The notes beneath the pieces are model-generated. The model saw only the letters and a program-made list of their open reading frames with translations. It ran no database searches and was not told where the DNA came from. Of a stretch of DNA of 20,065 nucleotides, positions 8,260 through 17,900 are shown piece by piece. The stretch's first letter is position 1. Each line of letters starts with the position of its first letter. The DNA is from Entamoeba histolytica HM-1:IMSS. Lineage: Eukaryota > Evosea > Mastigamoebida > Endamoebidae. The position numbers and the translations under genes were made by a program. Location of the stretch: contig NW_001915136.1 in NCBI RefSeq assembly GCF_000208925.1, forward strand, positions 1-20,065, read 5' to 3'.

Positions 8260-9085
8260 TCTTTGATGCATTTATTATTTTTGTTTTTTTTTTATTTTCT
8301 TTTTCAATTTCAAAGAAACATCATTTTTTATTTTTAATCCAAAAAATGAAATGAAAGTTATATTATTAAAAAATGAAAGATAATGACAGAGTTATTGAAC
8401 AAAAGAGTTATCAACTTAATGTTATATTCTTTTTTTGAATTTGTCATTATATTATAATGAGAGTAGTTGATTATATAACATGTTGAATATGTTAAACTTA
8501 TCTTCATTAATGAATTAATTAATTTTAAATTCTATTTTCCTAATAGTAGAATATTCATATTTTTTTTTTATAAAATAACAAGTAAATAATGGAAAATATT
8601 AAAAAAATAATATATTATTCTATATAAGTATTGGTTCAAGGATTTATAAATATAATTGGATTATTCTTTTATTTTAGAATTATTATGATATTTTTCATAT
8701 GACTATGTCATTGTTACTACTTTAAATTTATATTACCAATTTATACTAATAAAACTGATTATTAAATTACGTACATTGAATTAAAATAACTTGGTTATTC
8801 ATTTAAACCTGTTAGAGTGAGACATTGTATACACACAATAGGGTTATAAGTTATTATGAAAACTTTTACATAAGGTATTAAAAAATGATTTAAAATAGAC
8901 ATTTCCTCTATTTTAATTTAACAATTCAATCATTTATTTTTGTTTATTATTTCTTTCATTGTTATTTATTATATTATTAATTCAATCTTATTTGAAATTC
9001 TTTTATTTTATGGTATTATTTAGTTTTTTCTCTCTATTCTTTTTTATTTTTCATAAATTCTCTTCTTTTTACTATATTTTTTATT
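8260..9085. other. intergenic region with one short unassigned ORF
   Basis: Mostly featureless AT-rich DNA. A 9-bp inverted pair, ataatgaca (8380-8388) and tgtcattat (8442-8450), brackets 53 bp just past PCNA. A minus-strand ATG ORF at 8902-8795 encodes 35 hydrophobic residues (it contains FLIPYVKVFIITYNPIVCI). No family was recognised, and 35 codons is within chance range, so it is not called as a gene. From about 8930 to 9110 the plus strand is T-rich. Confidence 0.4.
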
Positions 9086-9323
9086 TTACTGTTTTGAATA
9101 ATTTTCTTTTAGTCTTCTTATCCACACTTCAGTAATTCCTTATATTACACCATGTAATATTCTACCATAATAAATTATTGCACTATTTGTAGCATTATCT
9201 AATACATTTCTAATTCAAATACACTGCCATAACCAGATAATAATTGGAAGAGTCAATGCTTGAATTGTATTAGGGATTGTGTGTGGTGTTTCAGACATAC
9301 CACCTTCGATCTCTATACATTAA
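9086..9323. pseudogene. coding-like island, decayed gene fragment of unknown family
   Basis: This stretch is clearly less AT-rich than its flanks. Both strands read like protein with few stops. Plus strand, 9102-9323: 74 codons with three internal stops, including SNTFLIQIHCHNQIIIGRVN and IVLGIVCGVSDIPPSI; the H...NQ...G pattern loosely recalls the last motif of PAP2/dolichyl-diphosphatase enzymes, but the Ser-to-His spacing is off by one. Minus strand, 9298-9086: an ATG frame of 71 codons with two internal stops (IIIWLWQCI, then GRILHGVI). Only one strand can be the real one, and neither could be identified. T-rich and A-rich arms flank the island. Confidence 0.3.
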
Positions 9324-9499
9324 TAACAATAAAATAAGAAGAAGAGAGAATATAAAAATGTGAAATGAAATAATATTTAAAATAAATAAGAAAGAAGAAA
9401 TAACAAGGAGAATAAAAATAAAGAATAAAATTGTTACAAAACAAATATAAAGAATGAAATATCATTTAATACAAGATGAAATATCAATTCAACATATTG

Positions 9500-9655
9500 A
9501 AACAATCAAATAAAATGAAATAAAATAAAAATGAATAATCATAACATCATAATTAAATAAATAATGAATGAATGATTTCATTTCATTCATTTGATATTTT
9601 ATTCTTTATTTTATTATCATTTAATTTGTTTATTGTGTATTTCTTATCATTTAAA
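9500..9655. repeat. long imperfect inverted repeat 3' of the BspA-like gene
   Basis: The centre is a perfect 10-bp-arm hairpin: aatgaatgaa (9563-9572), 9-nt loop, ttcattcatt (9582-9591). Outward, the left flank (acaatcaaataaaatgaaat...) and the reverse complement of the right flank (acaataaacaaattaaatga...) stay alignable, with gaps, for roughly 60 bp. Low complexity inflates such matches, so the outer limits are uncertain. Confidence 0.5.
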
Positions 9656-9750
9656 TTATAAAATAAACATTCTTTTTATTCTTTAAAAAATTCAATTATC
9701 TTCTTTCTTTATTTTTTCTTTATTCTTCAAAGCAATATTCTGGTATTGTT

Positions 9751-9789
9751 TTATTCTTCTTCACAACCACAATGATAAAAACATCCAAC
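9751..9789 (-). pseudogene. post-stop remnant of the BspA-like gene
   Basis: After the TGA at 9790-9792 the same frame stays open for 12 codons (VGCFYHCGCEEE) and ends at TAA. GCFYHC is the repeat's conserved G(D/N)xCFYxC ending, so this stretch was once translated as part of the repeat array. Confidence 0.6.
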
Positions 9790-10503
9790 TCAAAATGATG
9801 TAACTGATGATGTCATAGTAACCGATGTTAGTGATGTACAATTACAAAAACATCCTTCTCTTATTTTATTAACCCTTGGTGGTATTTCAATTGATTTTAA
9901 TGATGAACAATCATAAAAGCAATATTCTCCTATTTTACCAACACTTGTTGGTATTTTAATTGATGTTAATGATGAACATCTATAAAAACATTCATCTCCT
10001 ATTTTACTAACACTTGGTGGTAGATTAATTGATGTTAATGATGAACATTCATAAAAACATCCATTTCCTAATTCATTTACATTTGTTGGTATATTAATTG
10101 ATTGAATATCACCACACCATCTAAAACATCTATTTCCAAGTGAATTGACTTCTATTGGTATTGTATTTCCATATTCTTCTCTATCTTCTTTTGTGTATTC
10201 GATATTTTTACAAATATTTCCTTCTTCTTTCTCTTTTAAATATTTTGAATAATTCACTTTATACCATATTACATATTTAAATATTTTTCCATCTTTAAAT
10301 ATTTCATCTTCTTTATTATAAATATGAAATGTTTCAATATTAGGAAACAATTTTCTTGAATATTGATTCAATGGAATTGGATTAAAATGAAATCGTTCCA
10401 TATTTCCTCTAAATCTTTTAACTCCCATTTCTAAATTAATAAAATCATTAATATCTTTAAAATACTTTGATACTATCTTTATTTCATTACAACCTAATTG
10501 CAT
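9790..10503 (-). CDS. BspA-like leucine-rich repeat protein, prematurely terminated
   Basis: 237 residues. Residues 1-60 form the N-terminal cap usual for Entamoeba BspA-like proteins (VSKYF...INLEM, FHFNPIPLN, FPNIETFHI). After a lysine/glutamate-rich linker come 23-residue TpLRR/BspA repeats of the form SSLTSINLPPSVSKIGDECF: about 131-153, 154-176, 177-199, 200-222 and a partial one. The reading ends SSVTSF-TGA in mid-repeat. Beyond the TGA the same frame continues GCFYHCGCEEE to TAA at 9751-9753, and a shifted frame holds TIPEYCFEE, so one nonsense change (GGA to TGA is the simplest) has clipped the C-terminus. BspA-like repeats in bacteria and protists are adhesive, and some Entamoeba members are surface-exposed. 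No signal peptide or membrane span is visible here. It may be a truncated functional protein or a young pseudogene. Confidence 0.8.
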   Translation of the reverse strand: MQLGCNEIKIVSKYFKDINDFINLEMGVKRFRGNMERFHFNPIPLNQYSRKLFPNIETFHIYNKEDEIFKDGKIFKYVIWYKVNYSKYLKEKEEGNICKNIEYTKEDREEYGNTIPIEVNSLGNRCFRWCGDIQSINIPTNVNELGNGCFYECSSLTSINLPPSVSKIGDECFYRCSSLTSIKIPTSVGKIGEYCFYDCSSLKSIEIPPRVNKIREGCFCNCTSLTSVTMTSSVTSF

Positions 10504-10523
10504 TCTTTCTTTATTATTTTATT

Positions 10524-10528
10524 AGTTC
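10524..10528 (-). promoter_or_regulatory. GAACT core promoter element of the BspA-like gene
   Basis: Minus-strand GAACT lies 21 nt upstream of the ATG (10501-10503), in line with the other genes of the window. Its presence suggests the truncated gene may still be transcribed. Confidence 0.45.
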
Positions 10529-11856
10529 TTCTTTTATTTTGAGTTAAACTAAAATTTATTTTTAAGATAATCGTCATTCATTTTTTCTTCTTTTTATTTT
10601 TTTTAATATAAATTATTAATAACAAATAATTTATACCTCAATAAATTATTATTTATTTGATGAAATGAATAAAAAATAAATAAAATATCATAGAAATGAA
10701 ACGAATTATAAATTACAAATGATAAATATTCAATTAATAAATATATCAAAAATTTGATAATATGAATAATAAAGAAATGAACAAATCAATGAATGTAATG
10801 TATTTATTTCTATCTTTCTTTATTTCAATCATTTCAAATTAAGAAATTTCATTTTTTAATTTATTTTTATTATTTGTTAAATAAAACATTATATAATTCA
10901 TATTTATTAATATAAATGAATGTAATATCATATTTGACTTTAATTGTAAATTTAATACATATAATATTCATATTAATTCATTGCATATTAAATTAATAAT
11001 GATATTAAATGAATTATATCATTATAATGTTATTTCTCTTTTTTTATTTTATTTTATTTGTAATTCATTTATTATTAATTCATCATATTTTTATTTAATT
11101 GAATTACATTCATTATTTCTATTATGATATTGTTTATTTCTATTTGAATTATTAAAATATATAAGAAGATGAAAATGAATGAAATAATTCCTATAATTTA
11201 ATTGTTATTATAATATAAATAGTATCTATTTTAATTCATTATTCTATTATTTATATTTCTTATTAATGTAAATTTCTCATTCTTTTGTTATTATATTTTT
11301 TGTAGTGTCTTCTGATTTTCATTTTTAATCAAAGAAAAACAAATGAAAAAAAGATAAAGGAAAAAGAAAAAAATTGAAATAAAAATGACAAAATTTTTAT
11401 ATATTACAACCATTGCATATTTAATTTTATTTCAATTTCAGAATAATGACATTTGAAATGATAAAATAATGAAAAGTATTAACAATACAATTAAAAGAAT
11501 AAACAAAAGAAGTTGAAATATAATACAAAATAATTCGATTGGTTTTATCTATTTTTAATTCAAAGAAATTCAAGTCAATAAAACTGATAAAAATGAATGA
11601 ATAAGAATTAAATATCATTGTAATTTTACACTGATGATAATTTTATTATAATTTTATTTCATGAATATGCAATTTACAATTATAATCATATTGAAATATT
11701 AAAATAAAACTGAATAAATATTAAAATAATAGTGTTTAGTAATAAAACAAAAGATGTTTATAAGAATTAACAATCATAAAAATAACATAATTAAATAACC
11801 AATTCATTTTCTGAAATATCATTAATTAATCTAAAACAAAACTTATTAAAAATTAA
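10529..11856. other. gene-free AT-rich region with inverted repeats
   Basis: No supportable gene. At 10608-10634 there is a perfect 10-bp-arm inverted repeat, ataaattatt / aataatttat, with a 7-nt loop; a third copy of the arm lies at 10641-10650. The rest is rich in repeated attcat/atgaat words on both strands. A minus-strand ORF at 11427-11618 is low-complexity F/I/Y/N-rich and was not called. Confidence 0.5.
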
Positions 11857-12347
11857 ATGGTAAGATTAATAATATAATTTTATTTGAATGGATAATTCAT
11901 TTCAAATAACCCACTAAATTCACAACACAAATTGAAAATAGTAATAGAGAATAGTATTCACAACAATTTTTAACAAGAAATGAAGATATAAATAAATATA
12001 AAAGATGAAAAATGTTTTACTGTTGAAGATACAATAAATAATGAAGAAATTAAGATTAAAGAAGAGAAAGAAAATAGACCATAAATAAATGATATGATAA
12101 TTGGAATATGTCTGAATGGAAGATCATTGATAAAAAAGCAATTCAACAAAAAATTTCTCTTTTAAATATCAGTAAAGAAATTGCAAAAGTAAAACAAATT
12201 TCAAAAGATTTTGTGTTTGAAGATCAAGAATGATTTAAAATATCAAGTGATGATGAACAAAAGTTAACATTAACATATACTTTGTATAATAACAATGCCA
12301 TTGTAACAACACAAGTATATGAAATAAATGGTGTATTTTTTTATTGA
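11857..12347 (+). pseudogene. relic copy B: decayed gene of unknown family
   Basis: From an ATG at 11857 one frame runs with four in-frame stops to TAA at 12082-12084. The reading then shifts and continues through 12108-12347 with a single internal TGA (12231-12233) before a final TGA at 12345-12347. Long open stretches look like real protein: KDEKCFTVEDTINNEEIKIK, then WKIIDKKAIQQKISLLN, then NNNAIVTTQVYEINGVFFY. Stops are fewer than expected for DNA this AT-rich. The C-terminal part and 3' flank match copy A at the left end of the window. The family is not recognised; the residues suggest a soluble, charged protein. Confidence 0.5.
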
Positions 12348-12480
12348 AGAAAATAAAAGTATTCAATAAAAAGTGTCTAATTTAATGATGCAAAATATTT
12401 AATATTATTTTATTGATGAAAAACATTTTATTCCTTTTTGTTTTTTTTATTTATATGTATAATTTCATTATGATATTTAT
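12348..12480 (+). repeat. 3' flank shared with relic copy A
   Basis: The stretch tctaatttaat...aatattattttat...gatgaaaa and the T-rich tail to tgtataatttcat aligns with about 365-480. Just beyond it, the T-rich/tatttat/tgtataa word appears again (12482-12515), suggesting a small local duplication. Confidence 0.5.
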
Positions 12481-13566
12481 TTTGGTTTGCTTTTTTTATT
12501 TATGAGTATAAATCATTAATACATCAAATGTTATTATTTCATTATTGAAAAGAATTATTATCAAACACATTGAACAACAAAATATTTGTATAATATTTCT
12601 CATTTTTTAATATCAGTATTTCCATCATAAAACAAATTTATTTTAAATGAAGATGAATTTACAAATATATTACATTATTTAAAAGATGAAATATAATAAT
12701 AAATAGAAATAACCCCCGAATATATAATATAGAGCAATAAAAATATAAGTACAATTAATAACAATGAATATTTTGAAAAAAAAATAAATGAAAAAAGACA
12801 TAAGAAGTAATATATACATATTATACTTTCATTCATAATAATTTTGATAATAAAAAAATGACTATAAATCTTAGAAATAGCAATAAGAGTAATTAAAATA
12901 TTGTAGTCACAACAAAAATATTAATAAATAATAAATAAAATAATTAATTCAAAATATTTTACTTTGAGTAAATTAAAAAAAAATCTAAAAAAAGAATAAA
13001 AAAAAAGAATATTTTATTTTACCATAAAATTGTTGTATAAAAAAAAACATCGATTCTAGTCTAAACTTCCTATGATTTTTTTATAAGTTATTTTTGAAAA
13101 ACCAATGAATTTAGTCAACGTAAGATTAAAAAATACTTGCAGAAAAAGTATTTGTACCCACGAATAAAAAAACAATGTGATTAATTTAATACAGCAACTT
13201 TATTTCTTAATTAAACAATTTATTTGTCTTTCTATTAAGACTATAACAGATTATTGTTTGAGCAATAATTCATAACATAGTTCTCAAAAATATGAAACTT
13301 TTAATATTATGCGAATAAATCTGAACAAAAATTTTATTTCTCTTCGACTAAAAAGTTCAAGTGCAAAAAAATAAAAGAAGAGATTAAGACGAAATTCCAA
13401 TTTTATTTTTGAATAATTTCTTTAAAATTCTATTCAATTATAAAACACGGAGATTTTATGAAAAGATTGAGTGGAATGATTCTATTTATTTGATTTATTT
13501 CTATTTCTTTTTATAAAAAGACTTTTTTAATAAACATACTTTGTATATTTTTCAATAATTTTTTTT
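12481..13566. other. intergenic region upstream of the glycosyltransferase-like gene
   Basis: AT-rich with no ORF, RNA gene or mobile element that can be supported. The last 100 bases before the GAACT element are T-rich and contain tttttataaaaag, a possible TATA-like region. Confidence 0.45.
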
Positions 13567-13571
13567 GAACT
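13567..13571 (+). promoter_or_regulatory. GAACT core promoter element
   Basis: GAACT lies 16 nt before the ATG at 13588. It is followed by ttaaattctt, which resembles the Entamoeba initiator (AAAAATTCA-like) just before the start codon, implying a very short 5' UTR. Confidence 0.5.
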
Positions 13572-13587
13572 TATAAGTTAAATTCTT

Positions 13588-14622
13588 ATGGTATCAATTC
13601 CATGGCTTCTTCGGGTTGTTGTTGGATCACTCCTTCTTGGTATAACATCAACTGTTTTTACATTTATATTTCCTGCAGCTGATCTCAATTTTAAATTCCG
13701 TCAGTCACTTGATGCTCCAAGTTTTCTCACTCAAACAAGATTTAATCTTAGTAACTTTAATTATGATGGAGAGTGTTCTAAAGTATTTAAAAGTGAAAAA
13801 AATAATGAAAGAGATATATTATTACTTGGTGGTTCTTTTCCTCAAGTAAAAAAATGGAAAGACTCAGAGGCAATGGTTTATGGTCAATTTAAAATGAATT
13901 TAGAATCTATCCCAAATGCAAAGAAAGTTTTTGTATTAATTGGTAATCCACCAACACCAGACTTTATTGAAAATTTGAATAAGTGTGGAGTAGAAGTTGT
14001 TCAAGCAAAAAATGTACCTCAGGGAAATGGTGTTATTATTAGGTTCTTTGCATGGTTAAATTATTTAAAAGAAAATAAAGGAAAATATGACCGTGTTGCA
14101 TTATCAGATATCCGTGATGTATTTTTATTTGGAGACGCATTTGCTACATTTTCAAAAGATGAATTATATTTGTCATATGAATGTTTAATAAATAAAAGAG
14201 GAAATATTGAATGTAATGATTTTAGAGATTCTTGGAATCGTGGATGGATCCGTCAATTCTTTGGAGAAGACATAGCTTATCAATATGCTAAAAATCATAC
14301 CTTGATAGTTAATGCAGGATTTACAGTTGGAGGATATGATAAAATGGTAGATTATTTAACTGTATTAACAGAGTCAATGGAACAAAAATATTTGAAATAT
14401 TGGGGATATGATCAAGCATTATTAAGTTATCTTTACACTTCAAGAAAATTAGATTTCTTAAATCCAACGACAGTTAAATGTGATCAACAATTTTGTTTTG
14501 AATTAAGAGGAGGAAGTAGGTATGACTCTAAAAAGAAGTCATTGTATGTTGGAAATTCAAACTGTTCACCTGTTATTAGACATAAATTAGTTGTTAAAGG
14601 TTCTGCTATCAGATTAACATAA
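13588..14622 (+). CDS. type II membrane protein, putative glycosyltransferase
   Basis: 344 residues. A short N-terminus is followed by one hydrophobic span (7-29), then a globular domain presumably facing the secretory lumen. Motifs fit a GT-A-fold glycosyltransferase: a beta-strand with DRVALSDIRDVFLFGD (168-183), where D174-x-R-D177 resembles a metal/nucleotide-sugar DxD-type site; VNAGFTVGG (241-249), like the 'N(S/A)G' strand of GT families; and WGYDQALLSYLY (272-283), like the 'DQ..l' helix. Cysteines C63, C298 and C303 and sequons such as NLS and NHT fit a lumenal location. The exact family, donor and acceptor are not recognised; a Golgi or ER role in glycoconjugate assembly is inference. 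It converges with the RasGEF gene, leaving 317 bp between stops. Confidence 0.7.
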   Translation: MVSIPWLLRVVVGSLLLGITSTVFTFIFPAADLNFKFRQSLDAPSFLTQTRFNLSNFNYDGECSKVFKSEKNNERDILLLGGSFPQVKKWKDSEAMVYGQFKMNLESIPNAKKVFVLIGNPPTPDFIENLNKCGVEVVQAKNVPQGNGVIIRFFAWLNYLKENKGKYDRVALSDIRDVFLFGDAFATFSKDELYLSYECLINKRGNIECNDFRDSWNRGWIRQFFGEDIAYQYAKNHTLIVNAGFTVGGYDKMVDYLTVLTESMEQKYLKYWGYDQALLSYLYTSRKLDFLNPTTVKCDQQFCFELRGGSRYDSKKKSLYVGNSNCSPVIRHKLVVKGSAIRLT

Positions 14623-14939
14623 CAATTAAAACAAAAACACGATTTTTTAAATAAACAATTTTTTACTCAATTTTTTATTTTTAATTAACAATACTTTTTT
14701 GTTTATATTTAAAAGTAATACGATAATTCATCTCTGTTGTTTTCTTTTGTTACAAATCTAAATCAATTAAAATTTCATATGTTAAAGTTACAATTTTATT
14801 CATTAATAATATTTTATAAAAAAAAAATAGATAATACCTTGTCAAAAATTTACAAAGAATTTAATTTCTTATGATGAATTTCATTTTATAAAGTATTTAA
14901 CAAAATAAAATACCAAAACAAATATAAATGAAATGTATT
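14623..14939. other. convergent intergenic region
   Basis: 317 bp between two facing stop codons. T-rich on the left and A-rich further right, as expected for two opposed 3' ends; tttttaattaac near 14677-14688 supplies a TAATT motif for the plus-strand gene. No gene was seen. Confidence 0.5.
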
Positions 14940-17900
14940 TTATGGTAACATTAATGGTTTATTTCTTTTGATTAACAATCCTTTTAATGCAGTTTGTCTA
15001 GGACTTTCCATGTCTTTAGTTCTTTTGAATGTATTAATAGAAACGGAAGATGATGGAAGAGAATGTAATTTAAATAAATCTAAAGAATTTTTAAATGAAC
15101 CAAAATTTGGATTAGCTTGATTTAAAGTTTCATGAAAGTTACAAAGAAATTCATTTTCAAAACCTAATTGTGGAATAGGTTCTGAAACAATAGACTCTAC
15201 TTCATTAATAGTTTCGTCTATAATAGGTTCATCTCCTTCATCTTCTTCTGATTTAAAAATAACTTTAATCATATTATCAGGAATTCCTGAACTATCTAAA
15301 TTCATTGTTTGACGACAAGATTCTTTATTCATATGTTTCATATATTTATTTCTAACTTGTTTATTTCCAATTTGTCCTTCTTCTATAATTCTAATTCCAC
15401 TTAATTCAATTAATATTTCACTAATAGTGTCTTGAAGTAATTTTAAATTTTCTTCATTAAGAATACTTATTGTTAAACATTCTCTTCTTCTTTTTTCTTT
15501 ATTTTCATCTATTGGTATTGTTAATTTTTCAATTTTAGGTAAAAGTTCATTTATTTCTTTTGTTTTATTTCTATCTCCTAAATAAGCTTTTGCTAATGTA
15601 CAACTTACTTTATCTAATAATTTAATTCTTCTATCACACCATTTCATCATTACTTTAGCTATTCCAATAGCAATTCTTTTTTTTCTTGTACTATTAAATT
15701 CAATAACATCAATATCAACTAATTGATTTGGAATATCATTTATAAAAGGTGATGGAAGAAGATCAAGACAAACAATTAGAATTTGTGACAATTCTTTTAT
15801 TGTAAATGAATAAACATTTTGGTTTTCTTCATAATCATTAATAATTTCCATTTTATTCAGTAAATTTATATCAAATAATTCTTGATTACATGCTAGTTTT
15901 GGAGAAAGATATAATGAATCAATAAGACATTCATATAACCCACTTTCTACTTCATCTATATCCATTCCAAGCATTCTCTTTTTTCCATTACTTAAACAGT
16001 CTCCACAAAAAGTATGATACCATCTCATTGTATTTTCTATATCATCAGTTAATAATGCATATGTAGGAACGTCTTTTGCTTGATTAGTGATTTGAATTGC
16101 TTTTGTTAAAAGAATACTTGGTGTTTTTGTCTTTGGATTAAATACTAAACGTAATTGATAATAACCAATATTTAATATTAATGATGGTTTTCTTTTAATT
16201 TTATAAAAGAATAAGAAACCATCTGAATATACTACAGTATAAGTAACAAATGAACTTTTTGATTGAAATTGATTTGAATTATATCCAGAACATGTAAGTA
16301 CATGAATTAAAGTATCATTTAATGGATGAGGAACACAACGTTTTAATAATTTATTTTTAGGTATACTTAAATATTGAACAGGAATTACTAATAATTTACT
16401 CAAATCACAACAAAGTGAAGCTGTAGCAAATGGGTTAATCCATTGAATTGCTTTACATTTATTGTCTAATTGAAGAAATCCAAATTCATCATCTTTTGTT
16501 CTAAATAAATGAACAAGAGAAGGAATGGCATGAGCTAATGGTTTTGATGGATCAACATTTGTTTTATATTTTAACATAAATTGTGGACTTCCTTTTTTGC
16601 AAACAAATAATAATGATACTGCATCAATTCTAGAATAAACTGCAAAAAAATCTTCAGGATCATTTCTATAATTTTCAGTTTGTAAAAGAACTTCTTCAAC
16701 AGTACATTTACTTGGTAATGTAGCACCTACCTGAAGTAATTTAGTTGGGGCTAAAACAAATTCATAACTTTCTTCTCTTAATTCTTTTACAATATTTTTT
16801 ATTTGAGTATCTAATGATACTTTAATTTTAATTGGATAATTATAAGATTCTTCATCTGCTGGTAATAACACCCATAATATAACTTCTCTTGGCAGAAGTT
16901 TCTCTTCATTTTTATTACCATTAAGAATATGAATTAATGAATATTTTCTTTGGTGTTCAAATTCATATACTTTTTGTAAATTAAACCCATTACATTTACA
17001 AATAAATTCTCTTGACTCTTTTTCTTGAGACATTTTAAATTGCTCTTCATCTCCCATTAATGGGTCTTGAATTAAACCCTCTATATATTCACAAATCTCT
17101 TTTGACCTTTTAATTAAATATGGCGTTTGTTGATATTGAACAATTGTTTTAACTACTTTACTTAATGTTCTACATTTATCTAAATTAATTAACACAGTCT
17201 CTGTTTTATTTTGAACTGATTCAAATGCACTTACAGCTGAACTTGTCATATCTTCAGTAAAAAGTAAGTCAGTAAGAAACATTCCAAGATAAGGTAATGT
17301 TGCACCAACTGCTTTACGGTGGCATTCTCTTAAATTTTTGAAATTATTAGAGTTTTGAGTAATTTCTTCTAATTTATCAAAAATACAATTCCCATCTTCT
17401 CCTAAAAATCTTTTTGTTAAACGGAGACGATGAATAGATGCTTTAGAAAATGCTGATGCAATTTCCATCACTCCATTAAAATTATTTAACATAATAAATC
17501 CATTACCAACTTCAAGTATTTGTTTTGCAATAGAAACTCTATTACTAACATCAGGTGCATTAAGTAAAAGCCTTACAAAAACATCATTCATTGAATTAAA
17601 ATGATGAACAAAATTAAAGATATTTGGTGAATTTATTTCTTTATCTTTTTTATTCCATGCATATAATTCAGGTGGTTTAATTGCTTTAAACATTTCCCAT
17701 TCAATAAGTGTAATTTGTCGTGAAATCATCAAAGGATCAAGTAAAAGAAAATTTGGAATTGATGTAAATAAACTCATACCAGTTCCAGCTGGTTCTTCTA
17801 CTATTGTAGTAATAAACTCTTTTCTTTCTAATCCATCTTGTAATTTATGTTTAGCAATAGTGTCACCAGAAAGGTTATATAAAGAAATAAATGATTGTAA

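Noticed and set aside
8810..8880. Possible tRNA or small RNA around a locally less AT-rich segment
   Set aside because: No cloverleaf, A/B box or snoRNA box pattern could be made out by eye.
8795..8902. Minus-strand ATG ORF of 35 codons, hydrophobic
   Set aside because: Too short to distinguish from chance and without a recognisable family or promoter; mentioned in the intergenic entry only.
11427..11618. Minus-strand ORF of 63 codons
   Set aside because: Low-complexity I/F/Y/N/S composition with no domain and no promoter element.
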